Assembly (NCBI GenBank): GCA_002794465.1
Contig: MTSL01000054.1
Location: 1-38,696, forward strand
Direction: 5' to 3'
DNA: 38,696 nucleotides
From: Paramicrosporidium saccamoebae
Lineage: Eukaryota; Rozellomycota
Below the pieces are notes generated by a model that saw only the letters and a list, made by a program, of their open reading frames with translations, was not told where the DNA came from and did no database searches. Made by a program: the position numbers and the translations under genes. This document shows, piece by piece, positions 1-8,794 of this stretch. The first letter of the stretch is position 1. Each line of letters opens with the position of its first letter.

Positions 1-740
1 GCAATGGTATTCTTTGCTTCTCTTGCGGTACAATCTGGACAGAACCATTTCCCAGGTGGTGGAGCAGAGAGCCCCACACAGGAATAGTGGAACCATTCAA
101 TGTCGCAATCTGGATTATCGCAGCCGATCATCTCTCCAAAAGAAACTTGATTGCAATAGCAATAGGTGGGTTCCTGGGCAGAAAAGGCCTCTTTCCTGGG
201 TCCTGGTGATTTCGCTCCAACAGCAGCCTCTCCTCCTTCCACGACTGGTGCTGGACGGGTGCGTTTCGCTGCGGGCACTTTATCAAAATCTGCTGGACTC
301 TCTGCCAATCTTGGCGGCTCCTCCCGTGACCTCCTTTTTGGCCTCTTCTTCTCCTCCACTGGCTCCGGCTCTTCATCCAATTCTCCATATGTCCGCGCCA
401 GTCGCACTTCCTCTTCAAAGCAACAAATTTCGTCTTCGAGATGCTTCACATGGTGCTTCACCGTCTGATGGAGGTGCTGTGCCAGAGATACTTTCTCGTC
501 GGCTGCGGCAATAACTGAAATGAGCAGTTCCTGGACGGCTTCGAGGTCGGTACGAAGAGGTGCTTTCTTTTTGTCGCGGTAGCTGAGAACAGTACGGACG
601 GCGTCATGAAGAGTCTTGTGGCGTTGCTGCGTCAGGGCCTCTTGCTCACGAAGTTGAGTAAGTAGCCGCTGGGCATCATGCGGTAATGCGACAATAGTGT
701 CCAAAAATTCTTCCAAGTGAGCCAGTCCTCGCTCCGGCAT
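1..740 (-). CDS. ING-family PHD finger protein (3' end outside window)
   Basis: Reading from the ATG at 740 the frame is open for 246 codons to the window edge, so the C-terminal end is missing. The N-terminal half is helical and leucine-rich (starts MPERGLAHLEEFLDTI) like the ING dimerisation domain. A charged, basic, low-complexity linker with KKRPKRR follows. The last ~50 residues are a PHD finger: YCYCN, GEMIGCDNPDCDIEWFHYSC, then GKWFCPDC, giving the Cys4-His-Cys3 zinc ligands and the Trp of the H3K4me3-binding cage. Known role of the family (Yng1/Yng2/Pho23, ING1-5): the histone-tail reader subunit of HAT or HDAC complexes. Divergent from the UBR7 gene, with only 46 bp between the two ATGs. 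Which ING subtype it is cannot be told from this fragment. Confidence 0.9.
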   Translation of the reverse strand, partial: MPERGLAHLEEFLDTIVALPHDAQRLLTQLREQEALTQQRHKTLHDAVRTVLSYRDKKKAPLRTDLEAVQELLISVIAAADEKVSLAQHLHQTVKHHVKHLEDEICCFEEEVRLARTYGELDEEPEPVEEKKRPKRRSREEPPRLAESPADFDKVPAAKRTRPAPVVEGGEAAVGAKSPGPRKEAFSAQEPTYCYCNQVSFGEMIGCDNPDCDIEWFHYSCVGLSAPPPGKWFCPDCTAREAKNTI

Positions 741-786
741 CTAAACCCAATTAAGCTACTAAAATCAATTTAGTTATTTGCATAAG

Positions 787-1866
787 ATGGTTGGCGAGGC
801 GTCTTCAGAAAAGATTATCACGTTGCAAGAGTATCTTGAAGAAGAGGCAGAACTCGAAAAGGAAGCTGCAGAAGCATTTCCAGGAAAATTTGACGAATGC
901 ACCTTTGGCCATGGATACATTCGACAGCCGCTGTATGCTTGTAGGACTTGCGTGAAGGATGGAGAAGCGAGGGCGGCAATTTGTTATTCATGTAGCGTCG
1001 TCTGTCATCCGAAATGCGAGCTGATTGAACTGTCCGCTAGACGCCACTTTCGCTGTGACTGCGGCAATCCGCTCTTTAGCTCGGCATGTGGATTGCAGAA
1101 AAAAGACGAGCTGAATGAGGAGAATCAGTATGATGGCAAGGCAGGCCAAAATTTCTTTGGAAGATTCTGCTCCTGTAATGTCTTTTTTGATGCCACTGTT
1201 GAGCAGTCTGACATGCTGCAATGCCTGGTCTGTGAGGATTGGTATCATGAGGATTGCATTGGAAAGACGCCACCCGTCGAGGCGTTCGATAGTATGATTT
1301 GTGCAGGATGCGTGGTTGAAAAATCGTTTTTGGAAGCACTATGTCAATCAAAGCATGTCATTAGAGCATCCGAATACAAAGATGTTGATATAGAGACGGA
1401 GGAAGATGGTCAAAGATCCCCAAAGCAGGCTAAGCTAATGCAACCTAAATGTGAAACTAAAATGTATGCATCTAACTATGTAGGCTGTTTTGCAGTAAAG
1501 GTACCTACTCAGCAAGAGTCCATATTTCTCGCCGATGGATGGAAAGCGGATCTGTGCCAGTGTGAGGCCTGTAAGGAGATGACTACCAAGGCAAAATTGG
1601 ACTATTTGTACACCAGTGACGACATTCATGTTCCTGAGCCAGATGACGAGGCCACCCTTCCATCTTACAGGGTGGGACAAATGTTACTAGAGAAGCATGT
1701 AAATAGACAAGTTGCCATTGATGGCATCAAAGCTGTGGAGAATTTGCGCCATAAACTGCTTGATTTTCTGAAGCCATTTGAAGAGGGAAACAAAGTGGTC
1801 ACCAAGGAAGACATTGAACTCTTTTTTGGAGAATCAAAGCTCGGAGAGTCTAGATTGCAAGAATAG
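787..1866 (+). CDS. UBR7: UBR7-like E3 ligase (UBR box plus PHD)
   Basis: A single-exon gene of 359 aa. The first true ATG is at 787; earlier in-frame codons are TTG. Residues ~38-93 form a UBR box (CTFGHGYIRQPLYACRTC, then CYSC, CHPKC, CDCGN). Residues ~124-172 form a PHD-like finger (FCSCN, MLQCLVCEDWYHEDCIG, ICAGC). This domain order is that of UBR7 (mlo2 in fission yeast), a family linked to ubiquitination, including of histone H2B. A conserved Cys cluster near residues 255-265 (LCQCEACKEM) also occurs in the family. The C-terminal ~100 residues are helical. The ING PHD protein lies just upstream on the other strand, so two chromatin-type genes share a 46-bp promoter. Confidence 0.93.
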   Translation: MVGEASSEKIITLQEYLEEEAELEKEAAEAFPGKFDECTFGHGYIRQPLYACRTCVKDGEARAAICYSCSVVCHPKCELIELSARRHFRCDCGNPLFSSACGLQKKDELNEENQYDGKAGQNFFGRFCSCNVFFDATVEQSDMLQCLVCEDWYHEDCIGKTPPVEAFDSMICAGCVVEKSFLEALCQSKHVIRASEYKDVDIETEEDGQRSPKQAKLMQPKCETKMYASNYVGCFAVKVPTQQESIFLADGWKADLCQCEACKEMTTKAKLDYLYTSDDIHVPEPDDEATLPSYRVGQMLLEKHVNRQVAIDGIKAVENLRHKLLDFLKPFEEGNKVVTKEDIELFFGESKLGESRLQE

Positions 1867-2028
1867 CAAAGCGACATTGGTATTGAGTTTTTTTTGAATA
1901 ATCAAAACTCGGAGCGTTGGATTGCAAAAATGACAAACATTTGCACTTTAAATTCAATTGTAAATAAATCCCACAAACTTCTCTCGGTCCCGGAGAGGGC
2001 CCTTGATAAGCCCGGGAGCACCCTTGTC

Positions 2029-2243
2029 GGTGCTGTGAGGGAAAGCTGCTTACAGAGGTCCCGTGTTTGCATTCTCATGGAAACTTCTGGGGAAAGTCTC
2101 CGGACCCGTTCGCAGAAATGCGCCCTTTAGACGGAGTATCTGGTCCATGGACCGTCGCTCGTCATAGTCATAGTTATGCAGCTGCCCCGACACTATATAG
2201 TGTTCGGGGTCACCCAACGGAGCTTACTCCCGAGCAGTGTTTT
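2029..2243 (+). ncRNA. RMRP: Candidate RNase MRP RNA (or RNase P RNA)
   Basis: A non-coding stretch holds the signature pieces of RNase P/MRP RNA. The CR-I-like segment GGGGAAAGTCTCCGGAC (2089-2105) closely resembles the same segment of vertebrate MRP RNA. The CR-V-like segment ACGGAGCTTAC is at 2217-2227. They pair as helix P4 (AAG-T-CTCC with GGAGCTT), leaving the hallmark bulged U. A P8-like hairpin CGCA-GAAA-TGCG lies at 2111-2122, just after CR-I, as in MRP. P1 forms between 2029-2042 and 2228-2241, interrupted by tandem G-A mismatches. A T4 pol III terminator is at 2240-2243. A stem with a CACTATATAGTG core and CCCCGA/TCGGGG arms (2185-2209) fills the distal domain. No obvious RNase P CR-II/CR-III is seen, so MRP is preferred. 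At ~215 nt it would be short. The 5' end could lie upstream; there is a TATA-like run at 1961-1968. Confidence 0.7.
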
Positions 2244-2277
2244 GTTAACACGAATTGCTAACATGGATTTTATTCAA

Positions 2278-4143
2278 TTATAAAAGTCCCAAAGTTCGAT
2301 GGTTGTATTTGCTTATCAGTTTACGGAATTCGGGTGCCGTCTTCCGGATATTCTCAAGCAGCTTCAGGATGGAATCGGCGTCCTTGGTAAGAAACTCTTT
2401 AACGGTGCGCTCCATGAGAATCTCGAAAATTGGCTTCCGGCCTCTTTTCATTGCATAGCCAAGGAGATGCTTGCAGTCATCTAGAGTAAGTATGTTGCCA
2501 TCCATGCCAGCATCCATTTGGTCTGTCAGGTCGACACGGTTGTCATTGTCAATGTATTTGGCGAGCACCTCGACCAGTGCGCTTGCTTTTGTTTCTTCTC
2601 CTGTCATTACCCGATCGGTGAGAATATCCGCCTGGCTTGGTCCAAGCATCAGTATACGATGTTTCGGTCTGGATAATCCATTCTCCATGGTCACTTGAGG
2701 CCACATTCGTTTCCGTTGGCAGTGGCGCTTCAGTGACTCATTGACGACAGCATCGACCGTAGCATTTGGCATAGAAGTAACGACATTGGCGACCAACACG
2801 TCGTCACGATCAACTGAAAATATGCGCTCTAGAACCAGGCTGGCAGCTAGGACGACATCTGCCTCGCTTTGGGGCTTCAGGTTGTCGACGCGTATGGAAT
2901 CGGTAGTGATGACAATGTCTGCACAGCGATGATCGACTTTGGTCTTTCCCAAGGCTTGAATTGAATGCTGCACAAAGCGCACGGCACGACAAGTTTCTTC
3001 ATTGAGCTTATAGCGATCTGACTGAAGGATGGAGTATATTTTGGGCGAACATTGCTCTGCAGCCCCTCGTATCAGTTCTTGCCCCGAGTAGGCATTTCCA
3101 TCCGCCCGCAAGACTCTCATGACCCGGTAATAATCTTTTTTGAGGATCAGGTCTAATTGGCCTGCTGAAATGTCCTGTACCCATCTAACAATGGTTCTTA
3201 CTTCCATGCTGCGGTCATCATATGCCAACTTTGCCATGAATTCATCAAGATAAAATTCTAAACTTCCAAGTGCCTCCTTGGTCCGTTTTACTTTGAACTT
3301 GCTCCTCAATCCATGGGTTCGCTCTGGATCCCTGAGGATGTAGTAAATGACTAGGTTCTCTAGGAAAATGAGCTGTTGCCGAATATGCGTCGGCTGCGAT
3401 TTGTTGGGCCTGGGAACCTCCATAAGTTCCAACACGTGATTGTGCTCTGTGGTAGGAAAGGCATTCAGGAAGACTTTCAAGTAGGCCTGAAATTCATCCC
3501 GGGGAAACGCAACTACCTTGCTCATAAACTCATGAGCCCACCATTCCGGTCCCATTACGGAAGGATCCTCTCCCACAGCATCCCTCACATAAGTGACTGG
3601 TAAGTCAGATCGTATCAGTTGTGCTGCGAATAACTGTCGAATGGATTTGTTCATTTTCAAGTACCTGGCGAGTTGGCTAATGACGAGATTGAGCATCTCA
3701 TAGCGTTCCTTTTCGAGAATGGTTGACAGCAATATGATCACATCCATCTGGTGCTCTTTCAATGATTGTTCTTGTTGTTTGATCCAATACAAAAGATTCA
3801 TTGTTTGTCCATTTGTTACCATCTCCTTTGCTCGATCGAGTTGTCTCTTTCGCTCCCAATTCATCCTTACCTTCTTAATCCCCCTCATAATGGCCGAGGA
3901 GAGAGTCACACCCGCAGACATAACGTGGCCATGGAAAATGGGTGCCACCATGCCTCCGATCGTCTTGGCCTTGCCGAGAGCAAACATCCCAGCAGCCATT
4001 TGGTCCTGGGCGAGATTATATTCTACCTGAACTCCCATATTCACGAGATTCTTGCCTATGGTGTATCCCAACGACACTATCTGAAAGACTGCTATGGCAT
4101 TTAAGCCAAGGAAGAGACTGCAGAATGCTATCCAGCACTTCAT
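2278..4143 (-). CDS. Secreted paralog family protein A (unknown function)
   Basis: 621 aa, single exon. The ATG at 4143 is chosen because the codon opening the longer frame is TTG, and this ATG gives a clean signal peptide (MKCWIAFCSLFLGLNAIA). The rest is helix-rich with no recognised domain. Around residue 215 the pattern DLP...V...PEWWAHEFMSK...FPRDEFQAYLKVFLNAFP resembles the next gene (CDWPQRALKLMIEKIP, then FMEYYELLIKYFP), and near residues 430-460 LKPQSEADVVLAASLVLERI matches LQGNEIRMLALVIANMLFEV there. It is therefore a member of a three-gene tandem family. An AATAAA lies just after the stop. An exported, possibly host-interface or wall protein is an inference only. Confidence 0.8.
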   Translation of the reverse strand: MKCWIAFCSLFLGLNAIAVFQIVSLGYTIGKNLVNMGVQVEYNLAQDQMAAGMFALGKAKTIGGMVAPIFHGHVMSAGVTLSSAIMRGIKKVRMNWERKRQLDRAKEMVTNGQTMNLLYWIKQQEQSLKEHQMDVIILLSTILEKERYEMLNLVISQLARYLKMNKSIRQLFAAQLIRSDLPVTYVRDAVGEDPSVMGPEWWAHEFMSKVVAFPRDEFQAYLKVFLNAFPTTEHNHVLELMEVPRPNKSQPTHIRQQLIFLENLVIYYILRDPERTHGLRSKFKVKRTKEALGSLEFYLDEFMAKLAYDDRSMEVRTIVRWVQDISAGQLDLILKKDYYRVMRVLRADGNAYSGQELIRGAAEQCSPKIYSILQSDRYKLNEETCRAVRFVQHSIQALGKTKVDHRCADIVITTDSIRVDNLKPQSEADVVLAASLVLERIFSVDRDDVLVANVVTSMPNATVDAVVNESLKRHCQRKRMWPQVTMENGLSRPKHRILMLGPSQADILTDRVMTGEETKASALVEVLAKYIDNDNRVDLTDQMDAGMDGNILTLDDCKHLLGYAMKRGRKPIFEILMERTVKEFLTKDADSILKLLENIRKTAPEFRKLISKYNHRTLGLL

Positions 4144-4198
4144 GATCGTGCGGCCAATCACAGTAATCTTGGTAAACAATCTTTATAAATTATAGACA

Positions 4199-5974
4199 TT
4201 ATGGAAAAAAATTAATAATGCTCGACTTGTTCTTGTACTCTTTCTTCATCGATTTCAATGGTTTGGCCTCTCGCTTTGCATATTGTGCGCTGCCGACTGT
4301 TGCTAAATAGTACGGATCATTGATATGGCCACATTGTCTTTTCACCATCTTGTTGACTGTTGCTAGCACTGAAGATTCGGCCTTTTTTTCCTCAACTGCC
4401 ATGTGTATCGGTACTTCAAATAGCATATTAGCTATTACCAAGGCTAGCATGCGAATTTCATTGCCTTGCAGCTTAGATGGAAGAAATGACAAGTTGACGG
4501 GGTGATTTACGACATGGCTAAAGCCACCAACTTTTGGGTAGAGGTCATCTCGACAGAGCAGCTTAATCTGCGGCTTGGTGTGACGGAATGTCATAAAGGC
4601 GTTAAAAACTAGGTTTTTTGTACGCGATGCACCGTCTCGGTTGTCGATTTTGGGCTCTAATTTGTGCAAGGGCTTTGTAGCGGGAATGTGTGCGTGCTGG
4701 AGGGCAGCCAGCATGGACAACTCGGTGCCATGTTTGATGGCAAATGACACCAAATGTATGCCTTGGAGTTTAGAATGTGCGCTACCTGTCGGGGGGAAGC
4801 GTGCTACAAGGGCGGTTAGTCCGTATAATCCCTCTTTGACAATATTCTCAATGGCCGCATCGGTTGGAAGCAAAATATCTACAAGGAAACGACACCGCTC
4901 CTCAAACTTGGCAATTCCTGTTTCGCCCTTTTGCAACTTGTCAATTACCCCGAGATGGGCCAGGTAATAATTGAGGATCAGATAAGTACCATCATTAACG
5001 GGATAGTTGGGATCCGCCGCCAAGGTTTGGATAAAGTTGGTCATAGATAGGCGAGGGTCAGCGTGGTGGAATATTCCAACCACCTCGGCCAGTTGCAGAA
5101 CAATATCTGTGGGCTTGGAAAATACCCATCCGATCCCAGATTTTATAATGCTTCCCTGTCCATAGAGGTACTCGGGAAAGTACTTGATCAAGAGTTCATA
5201 GTACTCCATGAATTTGGGCATTGGAATCTTTTCAATCATCAACTTTAGGGCCCTTTGTGGCCAGTCGCATTTTTGCAACTCTCGTCTCGTCCGTATCACA
5301 AACTCCTCCAGGACAAATGGTGGAATTTGCAAATCTATCAGTTCCGAGGCTGCCACACAAAGACTTCCTCGATGATGTCTTACAAGGGCCTGAAACATTT
5401 CAACCAGGACCTCCTTTGTCGCTGTCGGGTTATAAGTGAGGACTTTGATGGTTAGAGCGGCAACCATTCCAGGAGGAAAGACATAGTAAGCAAGCGCAGT
5501 TCCAAAATAGCGAGTGCACGATAAGAACTTTTCATTGGTGAGCATCATCACCAAAATGTCATTCAGAGGCGAAGGTACCCCCCAGCTTGTGAGCATACTC
5601 AGCACTGGGATCCTTGCATTCTTTTGGTACGAATCTGCGACCTGATTCGTCAGGGCTGCTCCGCCCGGGATTGCGTCCACTACGGTGGCCACGTGCGGCA
5701 CCCATGTCTCCTCGCGTCTTTCGTTCATTATATGGCTATCAAGACAATCAGAAAAGGTTTCGCCGAGAAAATAGCGTGCCTGGGCAATTCGAGACTTGTG
5801 CACGGCCAGCTCCGTGACCTGTTCCAAGACAAGATTTGCAGCAGTGGCCGGATAATCCACCACGTTCCATACATATGTTCCGGCTTGCCATACTCTATCA
5901 AAATATGATGAATCGGCTGCAAATGCTCCCTGCCATAACAGCAACCAGAGAAGAGTCAGGTGCTTCACCATCAT
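4199..5974 (-). CDS. Secreted paralog family protein B (unknown function)
   Basis: 591 aa, single exon. It starts with two consecutive ATGs at 5974 and 5971 and a textbook signal peptide (MMVKHLTLLWLLLWQGAFA, cleavage likely before ADSS). The body is alpha-helical and solenoid-like with scattered Cys. The motif KHGTELSMLAALQHAHI (residues ~410-430) pairs with RHGTPAMLATILSFNEI in the third gene. The segment around residue 230, CDWPQRALKLMIEKIP then FMEYYELLIKYFPEY, pairs with the first gene. The C-terminus is basic (KSMKKEYKNKSS). It lies 55 bp from gene A and 41 bp from gene C on the same strand. No catalytic motif, transmembrane helix after the signal peptide, or lectin/protease signature is visible. 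Confidence 0.8.
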   Translation of the reverse strand: MMVKHLTLLWLLLWQGAFAADSSYFDRVWQAGTYVWNVVDYPATAANLVLEQVTELAVHKSRIAQARYFLGETFSDCLDSHIMNERREETWVPHVATVVDAIPGGAALTNQVADSYQKNARIPVLSMLTSWGVPSPLNDILVMMLTNEKFLSCTRYFGTALAYYVFPPGMVAALTIKVLTYNPTATKEVLVEMFQALVRHHRGSLCVAASELIDLQIPPFVLEEFVIRTRRELQKCDWPQRALKLMIEKIPMPKFMEYYELLIKYFPEYLYGQGSIIKSGIGWVFSKPTDIVLQLAEVVGIFHHADPRLSMTNFIQTLAADPNYPVNDGTYLILNYYLAHLGVIDKLQKGETGIAKFEERCRFLVDILLPTDAAIENIVKEGLYGLTALVARFPPTGSAHSKLQGIHLVSFAIKHGTELSMLAALQHAHIPATKPLHKLEPKIDNRDGASRTKNLVFNAFMTFRHTKPQIKLLCRDDLYPKVGGFSHVVNHPVNLSFLPSKLQGNEIRMLALVIANMLFEVPIHMAVEEKKAESSVLATVNKMVKRQCGHINDPYYLATVGSAQYAKREAKPLKSMKKEYKNKSSIINFFP

Positions 5975-6015
5975 GGCCGCAAGGGATAAACAGTCACTCT
6001 CATTGGCCAGATTTA

Positions 6016-7653
6016 TTATAGTTCTATTCGGTTTATAAAGTTGGAGCGGTCGTAATTCCTAAGGTACCATTTAGGGAGAGGCAAGGTTTGTTTGGGAATA
6101 AACTCTACAGTGGGTCTCAAGTCGCTCTTAGTGCAATGCTGCAGGAGTGATGCGTTGATCCAGTCCGTAAAGGTTAGCATCTTTGGGAGCAGTTCTACTG
6201 ACTTGACGACAGACCTCGGGATTAAAAGGGCAACTTCAAGAAACGCATAAATTAACTCGTACACGTCCTCATGGTGGGGAAATTCGTTGGTCACCCAATC
6301 GACATTTACGACAATACTGCGCTTGGGTTCGCCAAATCCACCGCAGGGAAAGCCATAAAGCTCATTCATGGCACGGCGCATCTCGGGTAGTAAACGGACA
6401 ATTCCCTTTTTGATACGAACTGTACTCTCCCGCTGCATTGGTGTCAGTTCAGGGAATCGCGAGATACCCACAGCATCCGCCAGTTGTGGCGCATTGTCAA
6501 TTTCATTGAAAGACAATATTGTGGCTAGCATTGCCGGTGTACCGTGTCGGATGACTAATTCAAAGTCAGTGCCCGCTCCTGAGAGCATATCCAGATCCTG
6601 TGCCATCCATGCAATATTATACGCATCAGACTCCACAAGCTCCTTCCAGCCGTTTCTGCGCTTCAGCAAACTGGAACATAGCCACTTTGCTGATTCTAAA
6701 TTTTCTCCTGAGAGCACCGTTGAAAAATACTTGGAGCCGCCAAGAAACCAGTCGACGACACGCATGTTCTGCCGCAATGACAGATTGGCATCTCGCTGCA
6801 CTCTCTTTATCTCGCTAGGCAGTGCAGCGTATTTATTTGCATCATTGAACACGTTGTGGAGATTTCGCAAATTCCAAAAAAGAATCTTGTAGGGCTTTGC
6901 CTCGTTAAACTCTGGCTGCAATTTGCGCATTTGCGCATAATAGACATCTAGGAGTGCCCTAAAATACCCGAGAAATCGGTCAAATCTTTTGAATGTGGCC
7001 ATCTTGACGAACAATTCTTCTATGACATCTGATGGCAAGGCTTTTGTGTAGAGCTGGAGGAAATTTAGAAGCACTTCAGGGGGAGTACATTCCTGCGTCA
7101 CCCCCACCACAAGCGCTCTCAAGTGTCCACTTTTGAACTTTAGAAACGGATCCTTAAAGTTATTCATTACTTCGACACACATGTCAACGCTAAAGTCAGC
7201 GGACCACCTTAGAAGATAGGCGCCCAGTTGTGGATAGACTGTCCGCAATGCTGCCGACTTGACAATCGCACGAAGTGGAGCGGCGCCGAACAATTGAAAG
7301 GACATGAGCAAGCCTGTGTTAATTGGTCCCGGCAGCGGGAGCGTTGAGACAAGAAATGCCATGGAAGAATCCAGAGAATTGTTGATAATAAAGTCTAGGG
7401 CTGACTTGGTATACTCGTAGACTTGGTCACCCGCAAGCTTCTCAAGTTTATGATTGCGATTGTTAAGTAGATCAAAGGGTGTGAATGGTGGATAGCGCGG
7501 CCGTAGCAATTCTATCATGTAGTATTCCATCTCGTCTGCGTTAGAGGAGATGGCCGATAGCACATATGACTTGACTGGTGACATTAGTCCTCCTTCATCG
7601 ACGCTTCCCCAAATCAGAGGAAGCACCAGAACAACGAACACCACCTTCCTCAT
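6016..7653 (-). CDS. Secreted paralog family protein C (unknown function)
   Basis: 545 aa, single exon from the ATG at 7653, with an N-terminal signal peptide (MRKVVFVVLVLPLIWGSVDE). It has the same helix-rich layout as genes A and B: a PPEVLLNFLQLYTKALP segment near residue 190 equates to IPPFVLEEFVIRTRREL in B, FDRFLGYFRALLDVYY to FMEYYELLIKYFPEYL, and a late segment with FPHHEDVYELIYAFLEVAL to NEIRMLALVIANMLFEV. Identity between the three is low, so the duplications are old or fast-evolving. Proteins A, B and C are transcribed in the same direction with tiny spacers. The function is unknown. Confidence 0.8.
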   Translation of the reverse strand: MRKVVFVVLVLPLIWGSVDEGGLMSPVKSYVLSAISSNADEMEYYMIELLRPRYPPFTPFDLLNNRNHKLEKLAGDQVYEYTKSALDFIINNSLDSSMAFLVSTLPLPGPINTGLLMSFQLFGAAPLRAIVKSAALRTVYPQLGAYLLRWSADFSVDMCVEVMNNFKDPFLKFKSGHLRALVVGVTQECTPPEVLLNFLQLYTKALPSDVIEELFVKMATFKRFDRFLGYFRALLDVYYAQMRKLQPEFNEAKPYKILFWNLRNLHNVFNDANKYAALPSEIKRVQRDANLSLRQNMRVVDWFLGGSKYFSTVLSGENLESAKWLCSSLLKRRNGWKELVESDAYNIAWMAQDLDMLSGAGTDFELVIRHGTPAMLATILSFNEIDNAPQLADAVGISRFPELTPMQRESTVRIKKGIVRLLPEMRRAMNELYGFPCGGFGEPKRSIVVNVDWVTNEFPHHEDVYELIYAFLEVALLIPRSVVKSVELLPKMLTFTDWINASLLQHCTKSDLRPTVEFIPKQTLPLPKWYLRNYDRSNFINRIEL

Positions 7654-7728
7654 TCGCCAATGTGCAATGATTGGTCAATCGCGTAAATAAAGACCCTTGG
7701 CGTGATTCGCTTAATACAGTGCATTTTA

Positions 7729-8282
7729 TTAGTCTCGATGTGGGCGATTCTCTTGCTGCAAGTAGTAAGCAAGAGTGAGCAGGGTGACCAATGCATCGCC
7801 TACAAAGATGGGCACCATGCCAGCCAGTGACCATCTCGCATTCCTCCAAAACTTGACAGTAAACCAGACCTGGCTCAGGCTTGCCTATAATGTTAAGGAT
7901 GCAAAGCTTCCGATACTGCAGCCAAGACCAAGGCACTGCGCTTCCTACCATCCACGTCTGTTGCGGGTAGGAGCAATCCCTGAAGTGCCAGTATTGCGTA
8001 GCCAATGTTGAGGCCCCCCAGATACTGCAGTATCTCTGCCGAAGTAAAGGTAATGGGCCGGATGTGAGTGACGGCGCGCAACGTGCTAAAGGGCGTCATG
8101 ACAAAGTATCTAACAGCGAGAGAGTGCCAGATAAAGGCGCTAGTAAAGACGACCCGGTGTGGGGTCGGCGAATAATTAGACAATGCTGTCAGAAAGCGCC
8201 GAAAAATGCCTAGACTTGGACTGGGTATGGTGGGAGTTATAGGAGTTAGGGTTATAGGCGTTGTAGGCGTTATAGGTTGCAT
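7729..8282 (-). CDS. Small multi-pass membrane protein, spliced
   Basis: Two exons: 7917-8282 and 7729-7884, with a 32-nt intron at 7885-7916 (GTATCG...CTTAACATTATAG). The joined frame gives 173 aa. The N-terminus is a low-complexity run of ITP/TPI repeats (MQPITPTTPITLTPITPTIP). About four hydrophobic segments follow: VVFTSAFIWHSLAVRYFVM, ILQYLGGLNIGYAILALQGL, SALVLAAASLSQVWFTV, and GMVPIFVGDALVTLLTLAYY. It ends NRPHRD. The unspliced frame would stop early and lose the last helix, which supports the intron. The stop codon overlaps an AATAAA signal. I do not recognise the family. A later start, past the ITP repeat, is possible. Confidence 0.7.
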
Positions 8283-8386
8283 GCCCTCAGTGTTGGCAGT
8301 AAAGTTATAAACATCTTTTCATATCATTTTTTTGCCAACATGACAATTTGGCCGGCGGTGTCATGTGAAAGGGTAGAGTTATGGAC

Positions 8387-8403
8387 AGAGATAAGTTATC
8401 TCT
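8387..8403. promoter_or_regulatory. Palindromic double GATA site
   Basis: AGAGATAA-G-TTATCTCT is a perfect 8-bp inverted repeat around one base and contains two head-to-head GATA motifs. It lies in the 512-bp spacer between the membrane-protein gene and the secretory glutaredoxin, about 105 bp upstream of the former's ATG. Binding by a GATA factor is inferred only. Confidence 0.3.
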
Positions 8404-8436
8404 CAATTAATCGTCTTTGTGTTGTGGGGTGAGGGT

Positions 8437-8691
8437 ATGAGTATGACGATGGTATCAATGTAATTTGTTTGCGAGCGACAAAACTGTTTATTACCAGCTT
8501 ATCATCCGCATAGTGCCCATATTCTAAAATACGGACACATTGGAGTGTTCATCGCTCCCTTTATCGCCTCTGGCTCTTTTTTCATGTTTGGCTCATCACA
8601 TACCACCCAGCTGCTAATTCACAACCCTTCGACTATGCTTTGCTGGTCAGGTAAACGAAAATTATTTATCCGTGCAGTGGCGCTCAACTAA
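8437..8691 (+). CDS. Possible small spliced membrane protein (weak)
   Basis: A tentative two-exon reading: 8437-8459 (MSMTMVS plus two bases) joined to 8514-8691 across a 54-nt GT-AG intron, giving 66 aa. The second exon has one hydrophobic segment (IGVFIAPFIASGSFFMFG), like a small mitochondrial inner-membrane or ATP synthase accessory subunit. No family is recognised with confidence, the intron is longer than the others in the window, and the C-terminus could carry a further small intron at 8651-8677. The rest of the 8283-8794 spacer shows no convincing gene. Confidence 0.25.
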
Positions 8692-8794
8692 AGCACATGT
8701 ACAAATTTTCTTCGGTATTCAAAAATGTAAAGTTAGGTACAAATCTGGTAAATTAAGGACAACAAGCCCGCCCTCAGCCGTTAATTACGACGCC

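Noticed and set aside
14-514. Plus-strand open frame of 166 codons
   Set aside because: It is antisense to the ING PHD protein, whose zinc ligands and conserved motifs are clear on the minus strand.
2029-2243. Reading the RNA as SRP RNA, a U snRNA or U3
   Set aside because: No SRP helix 8 motif, Sm site with known snRNA 5' sequence, or U3 boxes were found; the P4 pairing with bulged U fits RNase P/MRP only.
2278-7653. Vitellogenin/microsomal-transfer-type lipoprotein for the secreted trio
   Set aside because: Helix-rich secreted repeats suggested it, but no conserved motif of that family could be pointed to.
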